A DNA stretch of 64,000 nt from F23-D06 sp963643165 (GTDB lineage: Bacteria; Bacteroidota; Bacteroidia; Bacteroidales; WCHB1-69), in assembly GCA_963643165.1 (NCBI GenBank), contig CAVIJD010000008.1, forward strand, positions 10,012 to 74,011, in the 5' to 3' direction. A model generated the notes under the pieces. That model searched no databases. It saw nothing but the letters and a program-made list of their open reading frames with translations, and was not told the DNA's origin. A program made the position numbers and the translations under genes. Every line of letters begins with the position of its first letter. Positions within the stretch are counted from its first letter, which is position 1. Shown here piece by piece: positions 17,766 to 27,300 of the stretch.

Positions 17766-18310
17766 TGCCGAGGTTTGAATATGATCACTTTGTTCTCGTT
17801 GTCCACAGAATAGGATGCCACTCTGTCCATCACCCCGTTGCCCAACAGCAGAGGGGCCTGCACGTTGGCGGAAACCGTTGCAATAACATCGGAACAGACG
17901 ATTTGTCCTCCTATCACCAACTCGTGTAATCTGATGACCATTTTCTCAACAATGCTGCCATCGGCAATATGGACTCTGGTTGTTCCAAGTATATCATCTT
18001 CCGTAATGCAACCTTTTTCATACAGATATCTTGCTTCGGATAGGGATATCGACGTTCCGGAACAGCCGGTGTCGAATATCATCTTGACAGTGAACTGCCC
18101 GTTGATCATGACATCGATAGTTTTAACACCCCCTTGCTCCTCAAACGGCACCGAAACCTCAGAATCTGAAATCTGCGGCTCTACGACTTCTGTTGTATCT
18201 TCCATTATATCAGACACATCGTAATAAGCAAGTGACTTTTTCTTTTCATGGCAGGATGCCAACAATGTGCCCGCCAACAACAAAATTATTGCCTGGTGTT
18301 TCATTTTCAT
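17762..18310 (-). CDS. Lipoprotein retropepsin-like aspartic protease
   Basis: The 182-residue protein has a lipobox LLASC with the lipidated Cys at position 20, so it should be anchored in the envelope. Residues 58-175 form a single retropepsin-like domain. It has the catalytic DTG at 80-82 (MIFDTGCSGTSIS), a flap-like strand (HIADGSIVEK) and the hydrophobic LLLGNGVMD motif near 154-162. Such clan AA enzymes work as dimers. Both ends overlap neighbouring genes by 4 bp (ATGA), so it is translationally coupled between two single-pass membrane proteins, whose outer domains are plausible substrates. That substrate assignment is inference. Confidence 0.8.
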   Translation of the reverse strand: MKMKHQAIILLLAGTLLASCHEKKKSLAYYDVSDIMEDTTEVVEPQISDSEVSVPFEEQGGVKTIDVMINGQFTVKMIFDTGCSGTSISLSEARYLYEKGCITEDDILGTTRVHIADGSIVEKMVIRLHELVIGGQIVCSDVIATVSANVQAPLLLGNGVMDRVASYSVDNENKVIIFKPRQ

Positions 18311-19737
18311 TCTATTATCTTTACGCTCTTTGAAGCTATTTCTTCCCCGTTGCAGACATACGCTATTTTACATGTTTTGCCTGCACTGTCTCGTTTTGCT
18401 TGTGATTTGTCACCTTGAAAAGAAAATGCATTTCCCTCCCATTTGCCGCAGTCTTGGAGTTTTTCCAAATTCTTTCCTTCCAATACCACGTCGTAAAGAT
18501 CTCCACATTTCACCTCCGATATTTCTACATCGCAATTGGATTGAGTTATGGTAATTGTGATATTGTCGTCAGAAACATTTCCTGCACTCGGTTTTGGCAC
18601 AGACGTATGCAGCCTTTCAATTTTCTTTTCCTGTTTTTTCGGTTCGTCGTTCTTTCCGTTTCGGATGGCGGCAAACACAACGACAACGACAACGATAACA
18701 ATAACGATTATAAACAAAACTTTTGTTTTTGTATCCTTACTTCCCTGGGAAGAAAGACTATTGGGGAAAAGCCGACCATCACTTTGCCGACCTTGACCCC
18801 TGCTTTCCGGTTCCTGCACATCAGAATTGCGAGAATACTGTCCTTTCGTCAACTGTTTGAGTTGCTTTTTCAAACCGGTTATCTGTCTGTCTTTGTCGGC
18901 TATCGTTTGTTTGTACCCGCTTATCTTATCGTCTATCGAAGCATAACTCTGTTTGAGTTCCAACATCTTACGGTCATTCTCAGCCTTCGCCTGTTCCACT
19001 TGTCGGCGTGCCTGTTCTTGACACTGCTTCCTTTCAGAATCGACTTTTTCTTGAGACAGCCTTTTCTGCAAGTTGATTTCGTCTTGTGCTTTCTGCTTTG
19101 TCGATTCCGTCTCTGCCTTGTACTTTGCCACCGTATTAGCAGCCGCAACCGACAGATAATAGGGTGAAACCGTCAGTGTCCCGAATTGCTTGCCATATTC
19201 CAACGCCACACGTTTGGTGCATTCGTGGAGGTTTACATTAGGCGATGCGGTTTGAGCGTTTGCGGAAAATCCTGACAAACTGACAAGGTCTTCGTTCACG
19301 GAGAATGCACTGATGTAGTTGACAACTAAAGACTCTATCTCCTTAAGTCGGGCATCTACGTTCTGAAAATCAGCGATCAAGTATTTTGTCACATTGTTAC
19401 TCTCTTGCACGCAAAGCCCAACGCACAACTTCTCGTAGGCTGCTTTCAGAACACTGTATATATTCTGCACATCGCCATAAAAAGCATTCATGCGGAGCGT
19501 CAAGGCGAAGTAGGAACCGGTGCGTCCTTGCGAATCACAGACATTCAAGCCCTTGACCAGCGAGTAATAACTATACGTATTGCCCCCAATCGTCATGATG
19601 TCTATTTTCATGGCTTCCGGAATGTCCCATGGGAGGCCGTAGAAAGAAGACAGGTACCTTTGGTCATCGCCTTGGGGACCCCATATTTTTTGTCCCATAG
19701 GGACCCCGTGTACAAAAAGGTTAATATTCAATCCCAT
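18307..19737 (-). CDS. Membrane protein: GTPase-associated N-domain, long coiled coil, TM
   Basis: The protein has 476 residues. Residues 1-190 form a globular domain with GRTGSYFALTLRM and a following helix, a layout reminiscent of N-terminal domains of GTPase-associated (GAP1-like) proteins predicted in bacterial conflict systems. The match is by eye only. Residues about 205-300 are a long charged coiled coil rich in Lys, Glu and Gln. A very hydrophobic helix follows at 340-358 (VLFIIVIVIVVVVVVFAAI), with an outer C-terminal domain containing several Cys (about 397-460). It starts 8 bp after the GTPase gene. Its tail overlaps the protease start by 4 bp. Confidence 0.75.
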   Translation of the reverse strand: MGLNINLFVHGVPMGQKIWGPQGDDQRYLSSFYGLPWDIPEAMKIDIMTIGGNTYSYYSLVKGLNVCDSQGRTGSYFALTLRMNAFYGDVQNIYSVLKAAYEKLCVGLCVQESNNVTKYLIADFQNVDARLKEIESLVVNYISAFSVNEDLVSLSGFSANAQTASPNVNLHECTKRVALEYGKQFGTLTVSPYYLSVAAANTVAKYKAETESTKQKAQDEINLQKRLSQEKVDSERKQCQEQARRQVEQAKAENDRKMLELKQSYASIDDKISGYKQTIADKDRQITGLKKQLKQLTKGQYSRNSDVQEPESRGQGRQSDGRLFPNSLSSQGSKDTKTKVLFIIVIVIVVVVVVFAAIRNGKNDEPKKQEKKIERLHTSVPKPSAGNVSDDNITITITQSNCDVEISEVKCGDLYDVVLEGKNLEKLQDCGKWEGNAFSFQGDKSQAKRDSAGKTCKIAYVCNGEEIASKSVKIIE

Positions 19738-19745
19738 ATTTCCAC

Positions 19746-20666
19746 TTAACCATTTATAAGTTTAAGCAATGCCTGCCATAATTTGCGTGCGTAAATGGGA
19801 TGACCCTCGGTATAGGTGAAACCTCCGGTGATAGTTTCGGAATAGTCTCCTGTCATAAACGGGACAAACTCGCAATTGTATTTTTGGAAGAACCTGGTGA
19901 TGGGGTTTTGGTTCTCGAACGGGACAAAAATGTTTCTATACAAGTCTTGGACATTCTTGATGGCCGCACTGGTATTCACCTCTCCAACGCTATAAACAAA
20001 TGGTGTCAAATCTATCTTGTTATACACAAAAACAACTTTGTCTCTTGACACCATCCTCGACTTCAAATCGCGGATTCGGGTCACATAGTTATTGCGGGGC
20101 GTAATGTCGTTCCAGTCGGGCTCAAGCATAATAGCCCATATTTTGCGGTTAGGGCTGTTGATTATCTTGTTGACGTATGCCGGATACGGGCGTTTGGGGT
20201 TATCGGGGGTATAGTAGTACTCGCCCGGGGCTTCGAGAATTTGGCAAATAGGCTTGCCGTTCTTCAGGACTTTTACAAGCATAAAGCTGATATTGGAAGT
20301 ACTGGTGGCCGCGCTGTTTGTGTTGATCATCTGGTCGAAATTCTCGCAGATATTCTTGTAATTCTCGTCGTATGTAGGACGGAATGTCTTGTCTGGCACC
20401 ACCGTATAACCTTGTGACTGCAAGTAACGTGTCATTCTGACCAAGGTCATCGTCTTTCCGCAGGACGGAGGGCCGTAGAGCACCACGATAGGTGTTTTCG
20501 GGTCAGACACTATGACGGAAATGCTGTTCGGGTCATTCAACTCTGCCGCTGACAGACCTGAAATGGGCGCTGAAGTTTCCATTTCAGTTGTTACCCTATT
20601 GTCGTTCATCTCAACATTAGGCTCATGGTTTGTCGGAATCGGGCCATTATTGATTTCTATAGGCAT
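19746..20666 (-). CDS. P-loop GTPase of unknown family
   Basis: The 306-residue protein has a disordered N-terminal stretch of about 55 residues, then a GTPase core. Walker A is GPPSCGKT at 65-72. A switch/Walker B-like LEAPGEYY lies at 144-151, where small GTPases have DxPG, and the guanine-specificity motif NKID is at 216-219 (VFVYNKIDL). These motifs support GTP rather than ATP. No membrane segment is seen. It is probably the switch of the operon, working with the four membrane or envelope proteins encoded around it. It resembles GTPases of predicted GTPase-centred immune or signalling systems, but I cannot assign it to a named family. Confidence 0.8.
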   Translation of the reverse strand: MPIEINNGPIPTNHEPNVEMNDNRVTTEMETSAPISGLSAAELNDPNSISVIVSDPKTPIVVLYGPPSCGKTMTLVRMTRYLQSQGYTVVPDKTFRPTYDENYKNICENFDQMINTNSAATSTSNISFMLVKVLKNGKPICQILEAPGEYYYTPDNPKRPYPAYVNKIINSPNRKIWAIMLEPDWNDITPRNNYVTRIRDLKSRMVSRDKVVFVYNKIDLTPFVYSVGEVNTSAAIKNVQDLYRNIFVPFENQNPITRFFQKYNCEFVPFMTGDYSETITGGFTYTEGHPIYARKLWQALLKLING

Positions 20667-20692
20667 AATCGTTCTATTATTTAGTTTTATAA

Positions 20693-21760
20693 TTACATTT
20701 CTCTTTTCTTGAATGTGATATCAAAGGATATAAAGGCCGCCACATCCACCAAAACAGATATTGCTATCCAGAAAATGAAAGCCAACCGTTTTTCGGGTAG
20801 TTTACCCGTAATAAAAACTGCCCAAACATCAAACACGCTGAGCATTCTCGACACTTTTGTTTGAGGATTGTCGCATGTGTATGCTTTTTTATCCCCCTCA
20901 TTTTGGAAATTTACAAAATCCTTATAGGTCTTTATGGTAGCATAGCCATCATCCAACTTGTCGCAGACTTCTTCCCGAATGTCATGGGCATCGGTTAAAG
21001 ACACAGAGTCCACTTCAATGTATTTCTTTAATTGTTCAAGATTATTCCATGCCGCTTTCGCTTCTTTTCGATAGTTATCGTTGGAGGGTGTCATTGCCTT
21101 GGCAATATTCATCTTTTTATTGTCAAGTTGCATAAGGATAGTTTGTCTGTAAGCATCGTATAGTTTCTTGCGTTCGCCTACCGAATTGCCGACACCTGAG
21201 AGTTTGTTGATTTTGGCGACTCCAAGAATTTGGGCAATTTGTCCAAGAATTTCCTCCGTTTGAGGTCCGTTGCCAGGATTCAGAGGGTTTTTGATTTCCG
21301 CCTCCAATTCCAACAATTTAGTGTTTATCTGATTCTCCACCTCTGTACATTTAGCTTGAATTTGGGCATCTGTAACCGTATTGTCCCTGATTTGTGACAG
21401 ATATCCCTGCGTTGCAGCAATGTCAGCCGTCACCGTCTCGCTTATCAAGCTTCGATAGAAAAAAGTATGTGTATTGGTGGGCATACTGCAAAGCAGCCAA
21501 AAAACAAGCACAATGATGATGCCACCAATAAGGTTGGCACCGCGTTTTTCCATATAAATATTTTGATTCAAACTATCTGCAATCATCTTGGTTCCCCATG
21601 AAGCAATAAAGAAGAAACCAATAGTGACAGCCCAACAAAAAGCAACGGGCCAACTATGCAAAAGCAAATGCAGCGACTCGGCTGTCGCCCAACAACTCAC
21701 GGCAGCAAATGCAAGGAAGCCGCAAAAAGTGAAAATCTTAACAAACTTGTTGTCGTTCAT
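20693..21760 (-). CDS. Four-TM membrane protein with large loop domain
   Basis: I choose the ATG at 21760 (MNDNKFVKIFTFCG); upstream in-frame starts at 21799 and 21877 are possible but add a basic, unlikely leader. The 355-residue protein has hydrophobic helices near 9-32, 38-60 and 72-92, and a last one near 328-350 (FIFWIAISVLVDVAAFISF). Between the third and fourth lies a helical, charged region of about 230 residues, which by helix parity is probably periplasmic. I recognise no family. It is the first gene of the five-gene operon, 26 bp before the GTPase, so it may be the membrane platform or sensor of the system. Confidence 0.75.
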   Translation of the reverse strand: MNDNKFVKIFTFCGFLAFAAVSCWATAESLHLLLHSWPVAFCWAVTIGFFFIASWGTKMIADSLNQNIYMEKRGANLIGGIIIVLVFWLLCSMPTNTHTFFYRSLISETVTADIAATQGYLSQIRDNTVTDAQIQAKCTEVENQINTKLLELEAEIKNPLNPGNGPQTEEILGQIAQILGVAKINKLSGVGNSVGERKKLYDAYRQTILMQLDNKKMNIAKAMTPSNDNYRKEAKAAWNNLEQLKKYIEVDSVSLTDAHDIREEVCDKLDDGYATIKTYKDFVNFQNEGDKKAYTCDNPQTKVSRMLSVFDVWAVFITGKLPEKRLAFIFWIAISVLVDVAAFISFDITFKKREM

Positions 21761-22150
21761 ATTTTTTATAGTGTTTTGTGGACTCCTTTTGTTTTTCATT
21801 TCTCTCCCCTGTCTGCCAGCTTTGTCGGCAAGACTGGCACACCGACACCGTTGAATGTTGTGAAGTCCGTTTACCAATATTCAAAGGCAATCAATGCGAG
21901 TCAAAAGTAACTAAAAAACCTCTACCCCCCACCCGCAAAACTTTTTTCAACAGTCGCCATATCAGCGGTTTACGCTCGTTTTTTGACAGTTTTTCAACCG
22001 GCGGCGGTTTGCTTCGCTTGCCGTTTTTCGGAACAAAAAGCGTTGATTCTGTTGCCAACAGTTTTCACGCTTTCCAGTTTTTACGCTTTCGCCGTTCCAT
22101 TTTTTTTAGGTTAACCCACACGGCAAGTACCTACCCCCCACACACGTACG
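21761..22150. other. Spacer upstream of the GTPase operon
   Basis: I find no gene here. The sequence is low in complexity, with two CCTACCCCCCAC-like boxes near 21925 and 22130. It should contain the GTPase operon promoter, but no good TAnnTTTG was found on the minus strand. Confidence 0.4.
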
Positions 22151-22221
22151 AGCCTCCGGCTGACGTAAGTCTTTTGGGGTTGAATTACGCGTAACACTCT
22201 ACATTCTAAATTCTACATTCT
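22151..22221 (+). repeat. Dispersed intergenic repeat, copy 3
   Basis: It opens AGCCTCCGGCTGACGTAAG and closes with CATTCTAAATTCTACATTCT, matching 12320-12391 at both ends. It lies at the right edge of the GTPase operon island. Confidence 0.75.
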
Positions 22222-22258
22222 GCGTTAGCCATGCGTGCCGAGCGATTGGGATTTTTTC

Positions 22259-22266
22259 TATTTTTG
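22259..22266 (+). promoter_or_regulatory. Candidate -7 element of the metal efflux operon
   Basis: TATTTTTG matches TAnnTTTG and gives a leader of about 17 nt to the ATG at 22289. The upstream dispersed repeat ends 38 bp before it. Confidence 0.5.
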
Positions 22267-22288
22267 CCGCTGTTTGTTTTCAGTAGGC

Positions 22289-22744
22289 ATGCAGACCAAA
22301 AGGAAAATATCGCTGGTGTTTGTGTTCGTGGCTATGGCGCTGTTTCTGGCACACGCTTTCGTGCCCCATTGCTACCACGCCTGCCACGGCTTCGTGGCCG
22401 CAGCCCACGAGCAACATGACTGCTCTCACCACGACTGCCCCACACACCACACCAACGAGACCCACTTCTGCCACGCCCACCACCTGCACGGCAATGAGGA
22501 CGACTGCCTCCTGAACAAACCTTTCCTGAAGTCAACAGACAACTACGTCAAGTCCGCGCCCACCCCCCTCTCTAACGGACAAGACGGCCACACCCTCGGC
22601 CTGGACTTCGCCATTCCGACACTCCAAGACCTCACGACACACCACTTTGCAATAGCGGCCAACGGCTTCCCAGACCTCGTGCCACTACGCTGCATTGCTG
22701 GCTGCTACACCACTGCCGGACTGCGCGCTCCCCCATTGTGCTGA
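22289..22744 (+). CDS. Small His/Cys-rich exported protein at head of efflux operon
   Basis: The ATG at 22289 gives MQTKRKISLVFVFVAMALFL, a signal or anchor helix, and a 151-residue product. Residues about 25-75 are crowded with His and Cys (CYHACHGF, HDCSHHDCPTHH, HFCHAHHLHG), as expected of a periplasmic metal-binding protein. The rest is hydrophobic-polar without a recognisable domain. It lies about 100 bp before the RND adaptor gene and is probably a metal buffer or chaperone for the efflux complex. The function is inferred from composition and position only. Confidence 0.7.
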   Translation: MQTKRKISLVFVFVAMALFLAHAFVPHCYHACHGFVAAAHEQHDCSHHDCPTHHTNETHFCHAHHLHGNEDDCLLNKPFLKSTDNYVKSAPTPLSNGQDGHTLGLDFAIPTLQDLTTHHFAIAANGFPDLVPLRCIAGCYTTAGLRAPPLC

Positions 22745-22842
22745 TTGTCTCTTAACAGACACCTCCCCCCATTATGTTACCAAGACCGGAGTGCTATGTT
22801 CCGGTCCAAAATCAAGTTACAATCAACACAATAATATTATAT

Positions 22843-24381
22843 ATGAAAATTTTCAGGAAAAGAAACTTATTCATCATAGCCTTGGCCCTTGCCTTTGCAT
22901 GCACGGGCTGCCACCATCACCACCACGATGGAGAGGAACACGAACATGAACACGAACACGAACATGGGCACGGGCACGACCACGAAACCTGCCTGCAACT
23001 GACCGCCTACGGCAACCATTGGGAAGTTTATGCCGAGGCACACCCCTTTGTGACAGGCCACGCCTCCGAACTGCGGGCACACGTCACAGACCTCAACACG
23101 TTCAAGCCCCGCAAGGAGGGCCGCGTCACAGCCATCCTCACCATCGGCGGACAGTCGGTAACACAGGCCATTGACACCCCCAGCACGCCGGGCATCTACG
23201 AGTTTGCGCTGATGCCCAAACAGCAAGGCCACGGCTCACTGCTCTTTATCATTGACGGCGACACGCTGGCCGTCAACAACATACAAGCCTACGGCGAGGA
23301 AGAAGCCGCACTCGAAGCCGCCGAGGAGGTGCAAGTAAAGAGCGATGCCGGCGCCACATTCACCAAAGAGCAGAGTTGGAAGGTTGACTTTGCCACGGAG
23401 CCGTGCCGTCAGGAGCCTTTCGGCCAGGTCATCAAGACGGTGGCGCAGGTAATGCCGTCGCAGGGCGACGAGCAGGTGGTAACCGCCCACACCTCGGGCA
23501 TTGTGCTGCCGCACAGCCGCGACCTGGTACAGGGCAAGGCGGTGAGCAAAGGCCAGACGCTCTTCACCATCGAGAGCGGCGACATGATTGACAACAACCT
23601 CAGCGTGCGCTACCAAGAGGCCGCCGCCGAGTACGAACAGGCCAAAAGCGAGTACGAACGCAAAAAGGAACTGAACCGCGACAAGATTGTCTCCGACGGC
23701 GAGCTGGCCCGCGCCAAGTCGGCCTACGAGAAAGCCGCCGCCCTCTACGAGAGCTGCCGCAACGTGTTCAAGGGCGGCAACCTGACCATCAAAGCCCCGT
23801 TGGGCGGCTACATCCGGCAACTTTACGTGCAGCCCGGGCAGTTTGTAGAGGCGGGGCAGCCGCTGGCTACCGTGGCACAGAACCGCAGCCTCACCGTCCG
23901 CGCCGACGTGCAACCCAAGTATTACCCGTGGCTCGCACAGATTGAGACCGCCAACTTCCGCAGCATCAACGGCAAGCAGACCTACTCGCTGGACGACCTG
24001 AAGGGCAAGGTGCTCTCGTACGGCAAGGCCACAGGCGAGACTAACGCCTTAGTGCCCGTGCTGTTTCAACTTGACAACCCGCAGGAATTCATCCCCGGCA
24101 CCTTTGTGGAGACCTACATCAAGACCCGCTCCGCAGGCACGGCCGTCACCGTGCCCAACACCGCCCTCACGGAAGAGATGGGCAACTGCTTCGTTTATGT
24201 GCAGTTGACCCCCGAATGCTTCGAAAAGCGGGCTGTCAGCACCGGCGCCACCGACGGCTTACGCACGGCAATAACCTCGGGGCTCGAGGGCAGCGAACGC
24301 ATCGTGGCCAAGGGCGCCATCTTTGTAAAACTGGCCCAGGCTTCGGGCAAACTGGACGCCCACTCGGGGCACCATCACTGA
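22843..24381 (+). CDS. Heavy-metal RND efflux periplasmic adaptor lipoprotein (CusB/CzcB-like)
   Basis: I choose the ATG at 22843 (MKIFRKRNLFIIALALAF). The 512-residue protein has a lipobox-like end to its signal (ACTGC). Straight after it comes an extreme His tract, HHHHHDGEEHEHEHEHEHGH, probably a metal-collecting tail. A beta-rich region and the HlyD/CusB core follow: a lipoyl-like half (SGIVLPHSRDLVQGKAVSKG), a long alpha hairpin (about 255-315), the second lipoyl half (APLGGYIRQLYVQPGQFVEAG) and a membrane-proximal domain. The C-terminus is again His-rich. It links the inner-membrane pump encoded next (15 bp away) to the outer-membrane channel. Confidence 0.92.
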   Translation: MKIFRKRNLFIIALALAFACTGCHHHHHDGEEHEHEHEHEHGHGHDHETCLQLTAYGNHWEVYAEAHPFVTGHASELRAHVTDLNTFKPRKEGRVTAILTIGGQSVTQAIDTPSTPGIYEFALMPKQQGHGSLLFIIDGDTLAVNNIQAYGEEEAALEAAEEVQVKSDAGATFTKEQSWKVDFATEPCRQEPFGQVIKTVAQVMPSQGDEQVVTAHTSGIVLPHSRDLVQGKAVSKGQTLFTIESGDMIDNNLSVRYQEAAAEYEQAKSEYERKKELNRDKIVSDGELARAKSAYEKAAALYESCRNVFKGGNLTIKAPLGGYIRQLYVQPGQFVEAGQPLATVAQNRSLTVRADVQPKYYPWLAQIETANFRSINGKQTYSLDDLKGKVLSYGKATGETNALVPVLFQLDNPQEFIPGTFVETYIKTRSAGTAVTVPNTALTEEMGNCFVYVQLTPECFEKRAVSTGATDGLRTAITSGLEGSERIVAKGAIFVKLAQASGKLDAHSGHHH

Positions 24382-24396
24382 AAAGGAGGCTGAAAG

Positions 24397-27300
24397 ATGA
24401 AATTCATAGACAAAATCATTCGATTCTCACTCCAGAACCGCCTGTTAGTGCTATTAGGGGCGGTGCTGGTAATGTTTGGCGGCATCTACTCCGCCAACAA
24501 GATGGACATTGACGTCTTTCCGGACCTCACCGCCCCCACGGTGGTGGTGATGACCGATGCGCACGGCATGGCCGCCGAAGAGGTGGAACGGCTCGTCACC
24601 TTCCCCATAGAGACGGCCGTGAACGGCGCCACCAACGTGCGCCGTGTACGCTCCAACTCCACCACGGGATTCTCGTTCGTATGGGTGGAATTCGACTGGG
24701 GCATGGACATCTTCAAGGCCCGGCAGATTGTGAGCGAGAAGATGGTGTCCATAGGAGAAATGCTGCCCGAGGGCATCGCGCCCGTGTTGGCTCCGCAGTC
24801 GAGCATCATGGGCGAGATCCTGTTCATCGGCATGCAGGCCGACAGCACCTCGATGATGGACCTCCGCACCCTGGCCGAGTGGGTGGTCAAACCCACCATC
24901 CTCGCCACTGGCGGCGTGTCGCAAGTTACCGTGCTGGGCGGCGACTACAAACAGTACCACATCCTCGCCGACCCCTACCGCATGCAACGCTACGGCGTGA
25001 CGATGGACGAACTGGAGGAGGTGGGCAAGAGCTTCAGCAACAACTCCGCCGGCGGCATCATCAACGACTACGGCAACGAGTACGCCCTCCGCGGCATGGC
25101 CCGCACCGCTGACATCGACGAACTGGGCAGGTCGTACCTCAAGACCCTCAACGGCTCGCCCGTGGTGCTCTCCGACGTGGCCGATGTCACGATAGGCTCG
25201 GCACAAAAACTGGGCACGGGCTCCCGCAACGGCAAGCCCGCCATCATCATCTCCGTATCCAAACAGCCGAACATCAACACGCTGAAAGTGACCGAAAGCA
25301 TCGAAAAGAACATCCAAGAGGTGCAGAAGTCGCTGCCCGCCGACGTACACATCGACACACACATCTTCCGGCAGGCCGACTTCATCGAGGCCTCCGTCAG
25401 CAACGTGGGGCGCGCGCTGCTCGAAGGCGCCCTGTTTGTCATCATCGTGCTGTTTCTCTTCCTGGGCAACTTCCGCACCACACTGATTTCCGTCGTGGCC
25501 ATCCCGATATCGTTGTTAGGCACCATCATTGTGCTGCACCTGCTCGGCATGGACATCAACACCATGACCTTAGGCGGCATGTGCATAGCCATAGGCTCCT
25601 TGGTTGACGACGCCATCATCGACGTGGAGAACGTCTATAAGCGGCTTCGCGAGAACCACCGCCTGCCCGAGGGCGACCGCCGTTCCACCTTTGAAGTGGT
25701 GTTTGAGGCCTCACGCGAGATCCGCGCCTCCATCATCAACGCCACCCTCATCATCATGGTGGCCTTTGTGCCCTTGTTCTTCTTGTCGGGCATGGAAGGC
25801 CGGCTGCTCATACCGCTGGGCATCACCTACATCATCGCCCTGTTCATGTCGCTGCTCGTAGCCATGACCCTCACGCCGCTGCTTTGCAAGCTGTTGCTCA
25901 CCAACGAGCACTACCTGCTCAAGAACGAGCGGGAGAGCCGGCTGGCGCAATGGCTTTCGGCCCGCTACCGCAAGACGCTGGCTTGGGTGTTGGAGCACAC
26001 ACGCCCGATGCTCGCCGGCACCGGGATGCTGCTGGTCGGCGCCATCGTCGCCTTTTTCCTGATGGGGCGCAGTTTCCTGCCCGACTTCAACGAGGGCTCG
26101 ATGACCATCTCGGCCGTCACGCAGCCCGGGGTCTCGCTGGAGGTGAGCGACCATTTAGGCAGCCTAATGGAAGAGGCCCTGCTGGAAATCCCCGAGGTGA
26201 ACAGCACGGCACGGCGCACGGGACGCGGCGACCTGGACGAACATTCGCAGTCAACCAACGGTTGTGAGATTGACGTGAACTTCACCCTCGGCAAGCGTTC
26301 GCGCGAGGAGCTGTTCAACGATGCCCGCGAGCGGCTCAATGCCATCCCCGGCGTGGCGGTCACCATAGGGCAGCCGCTCGGCCACCGCATCGACCACATG
26401 CTCTCGGGCACGCGCGCCGCCATCGCCATCAAGCTCTTCGGCACCGACCTGAGCCAGATGTACGCCATAGGCAACGACATCAAGCACGCCGTTCAAGGCA
26501 TTGAGGGACTTGTTGACGTGAGCGTAGAGCAGCAGACCGAGACACCGCAACTGCAAGTGCGCGCCAACCGCGACGCCCTTGCCCGCTACGGCATCCCCAT
26601 TGAGGAGTTCAACCACTTCATAGAACTGGCATTCTCGGGCGAGAAAATCGCCGACATCTACGAGGGACAACGCAGCTTTGACGTAGTGTTGCGGCTGCCC
26701 GATGAGTACCGCGACATCGAGGGGGTGCGCAAAGCCCTGATTGACACTAAGGAGGGCGGCAAAGTTCCGCTCGAAGAGGTGGCGGAAGTGGTGTCTGCCG
26801 CCGGCCCCAACAACATCAGCCGCGAGAACGTGCAACGCAAACTGGTGGTTTCCGCCAACGTCTCCGGCCGTGATGTCGGCAGCGTAGTCGATGACATCCG
26901 CAAAACCGTGGACCAGCAGATCAAGTTGCCCGAGGGCTACCGCATCGAGTACGGCGGGCAGTTTGAGAGCGCGCAGCGTGCCTCCCGCACCCTGACCTTG
27001 GCGACCATCATCTCCATATTCGTGATATTCCTGCTGTTGTACGGCGAGTTCAAGAATGTGAAACTCTCCGCCATGATCCTCGTCAACCTGCCGTTGGCCA
27101 TGATCGGCGGCGTGTTTGCCGTGGCTGTCTCCTCGCAGACCGTCAGCATCCCCTCCATCATCGGGTTCATCACGCTGTTCGGCATCGCGGTGCGCAACGG
27201 CGTGCTGTTAGTCTCGCGCTACGAGCACCTGCAACGCGACGGGATGCCCTTGCGCCAAACTGTCGTCGAGGGCTCTGTTGACCGGCTAAACCCAATCTTG

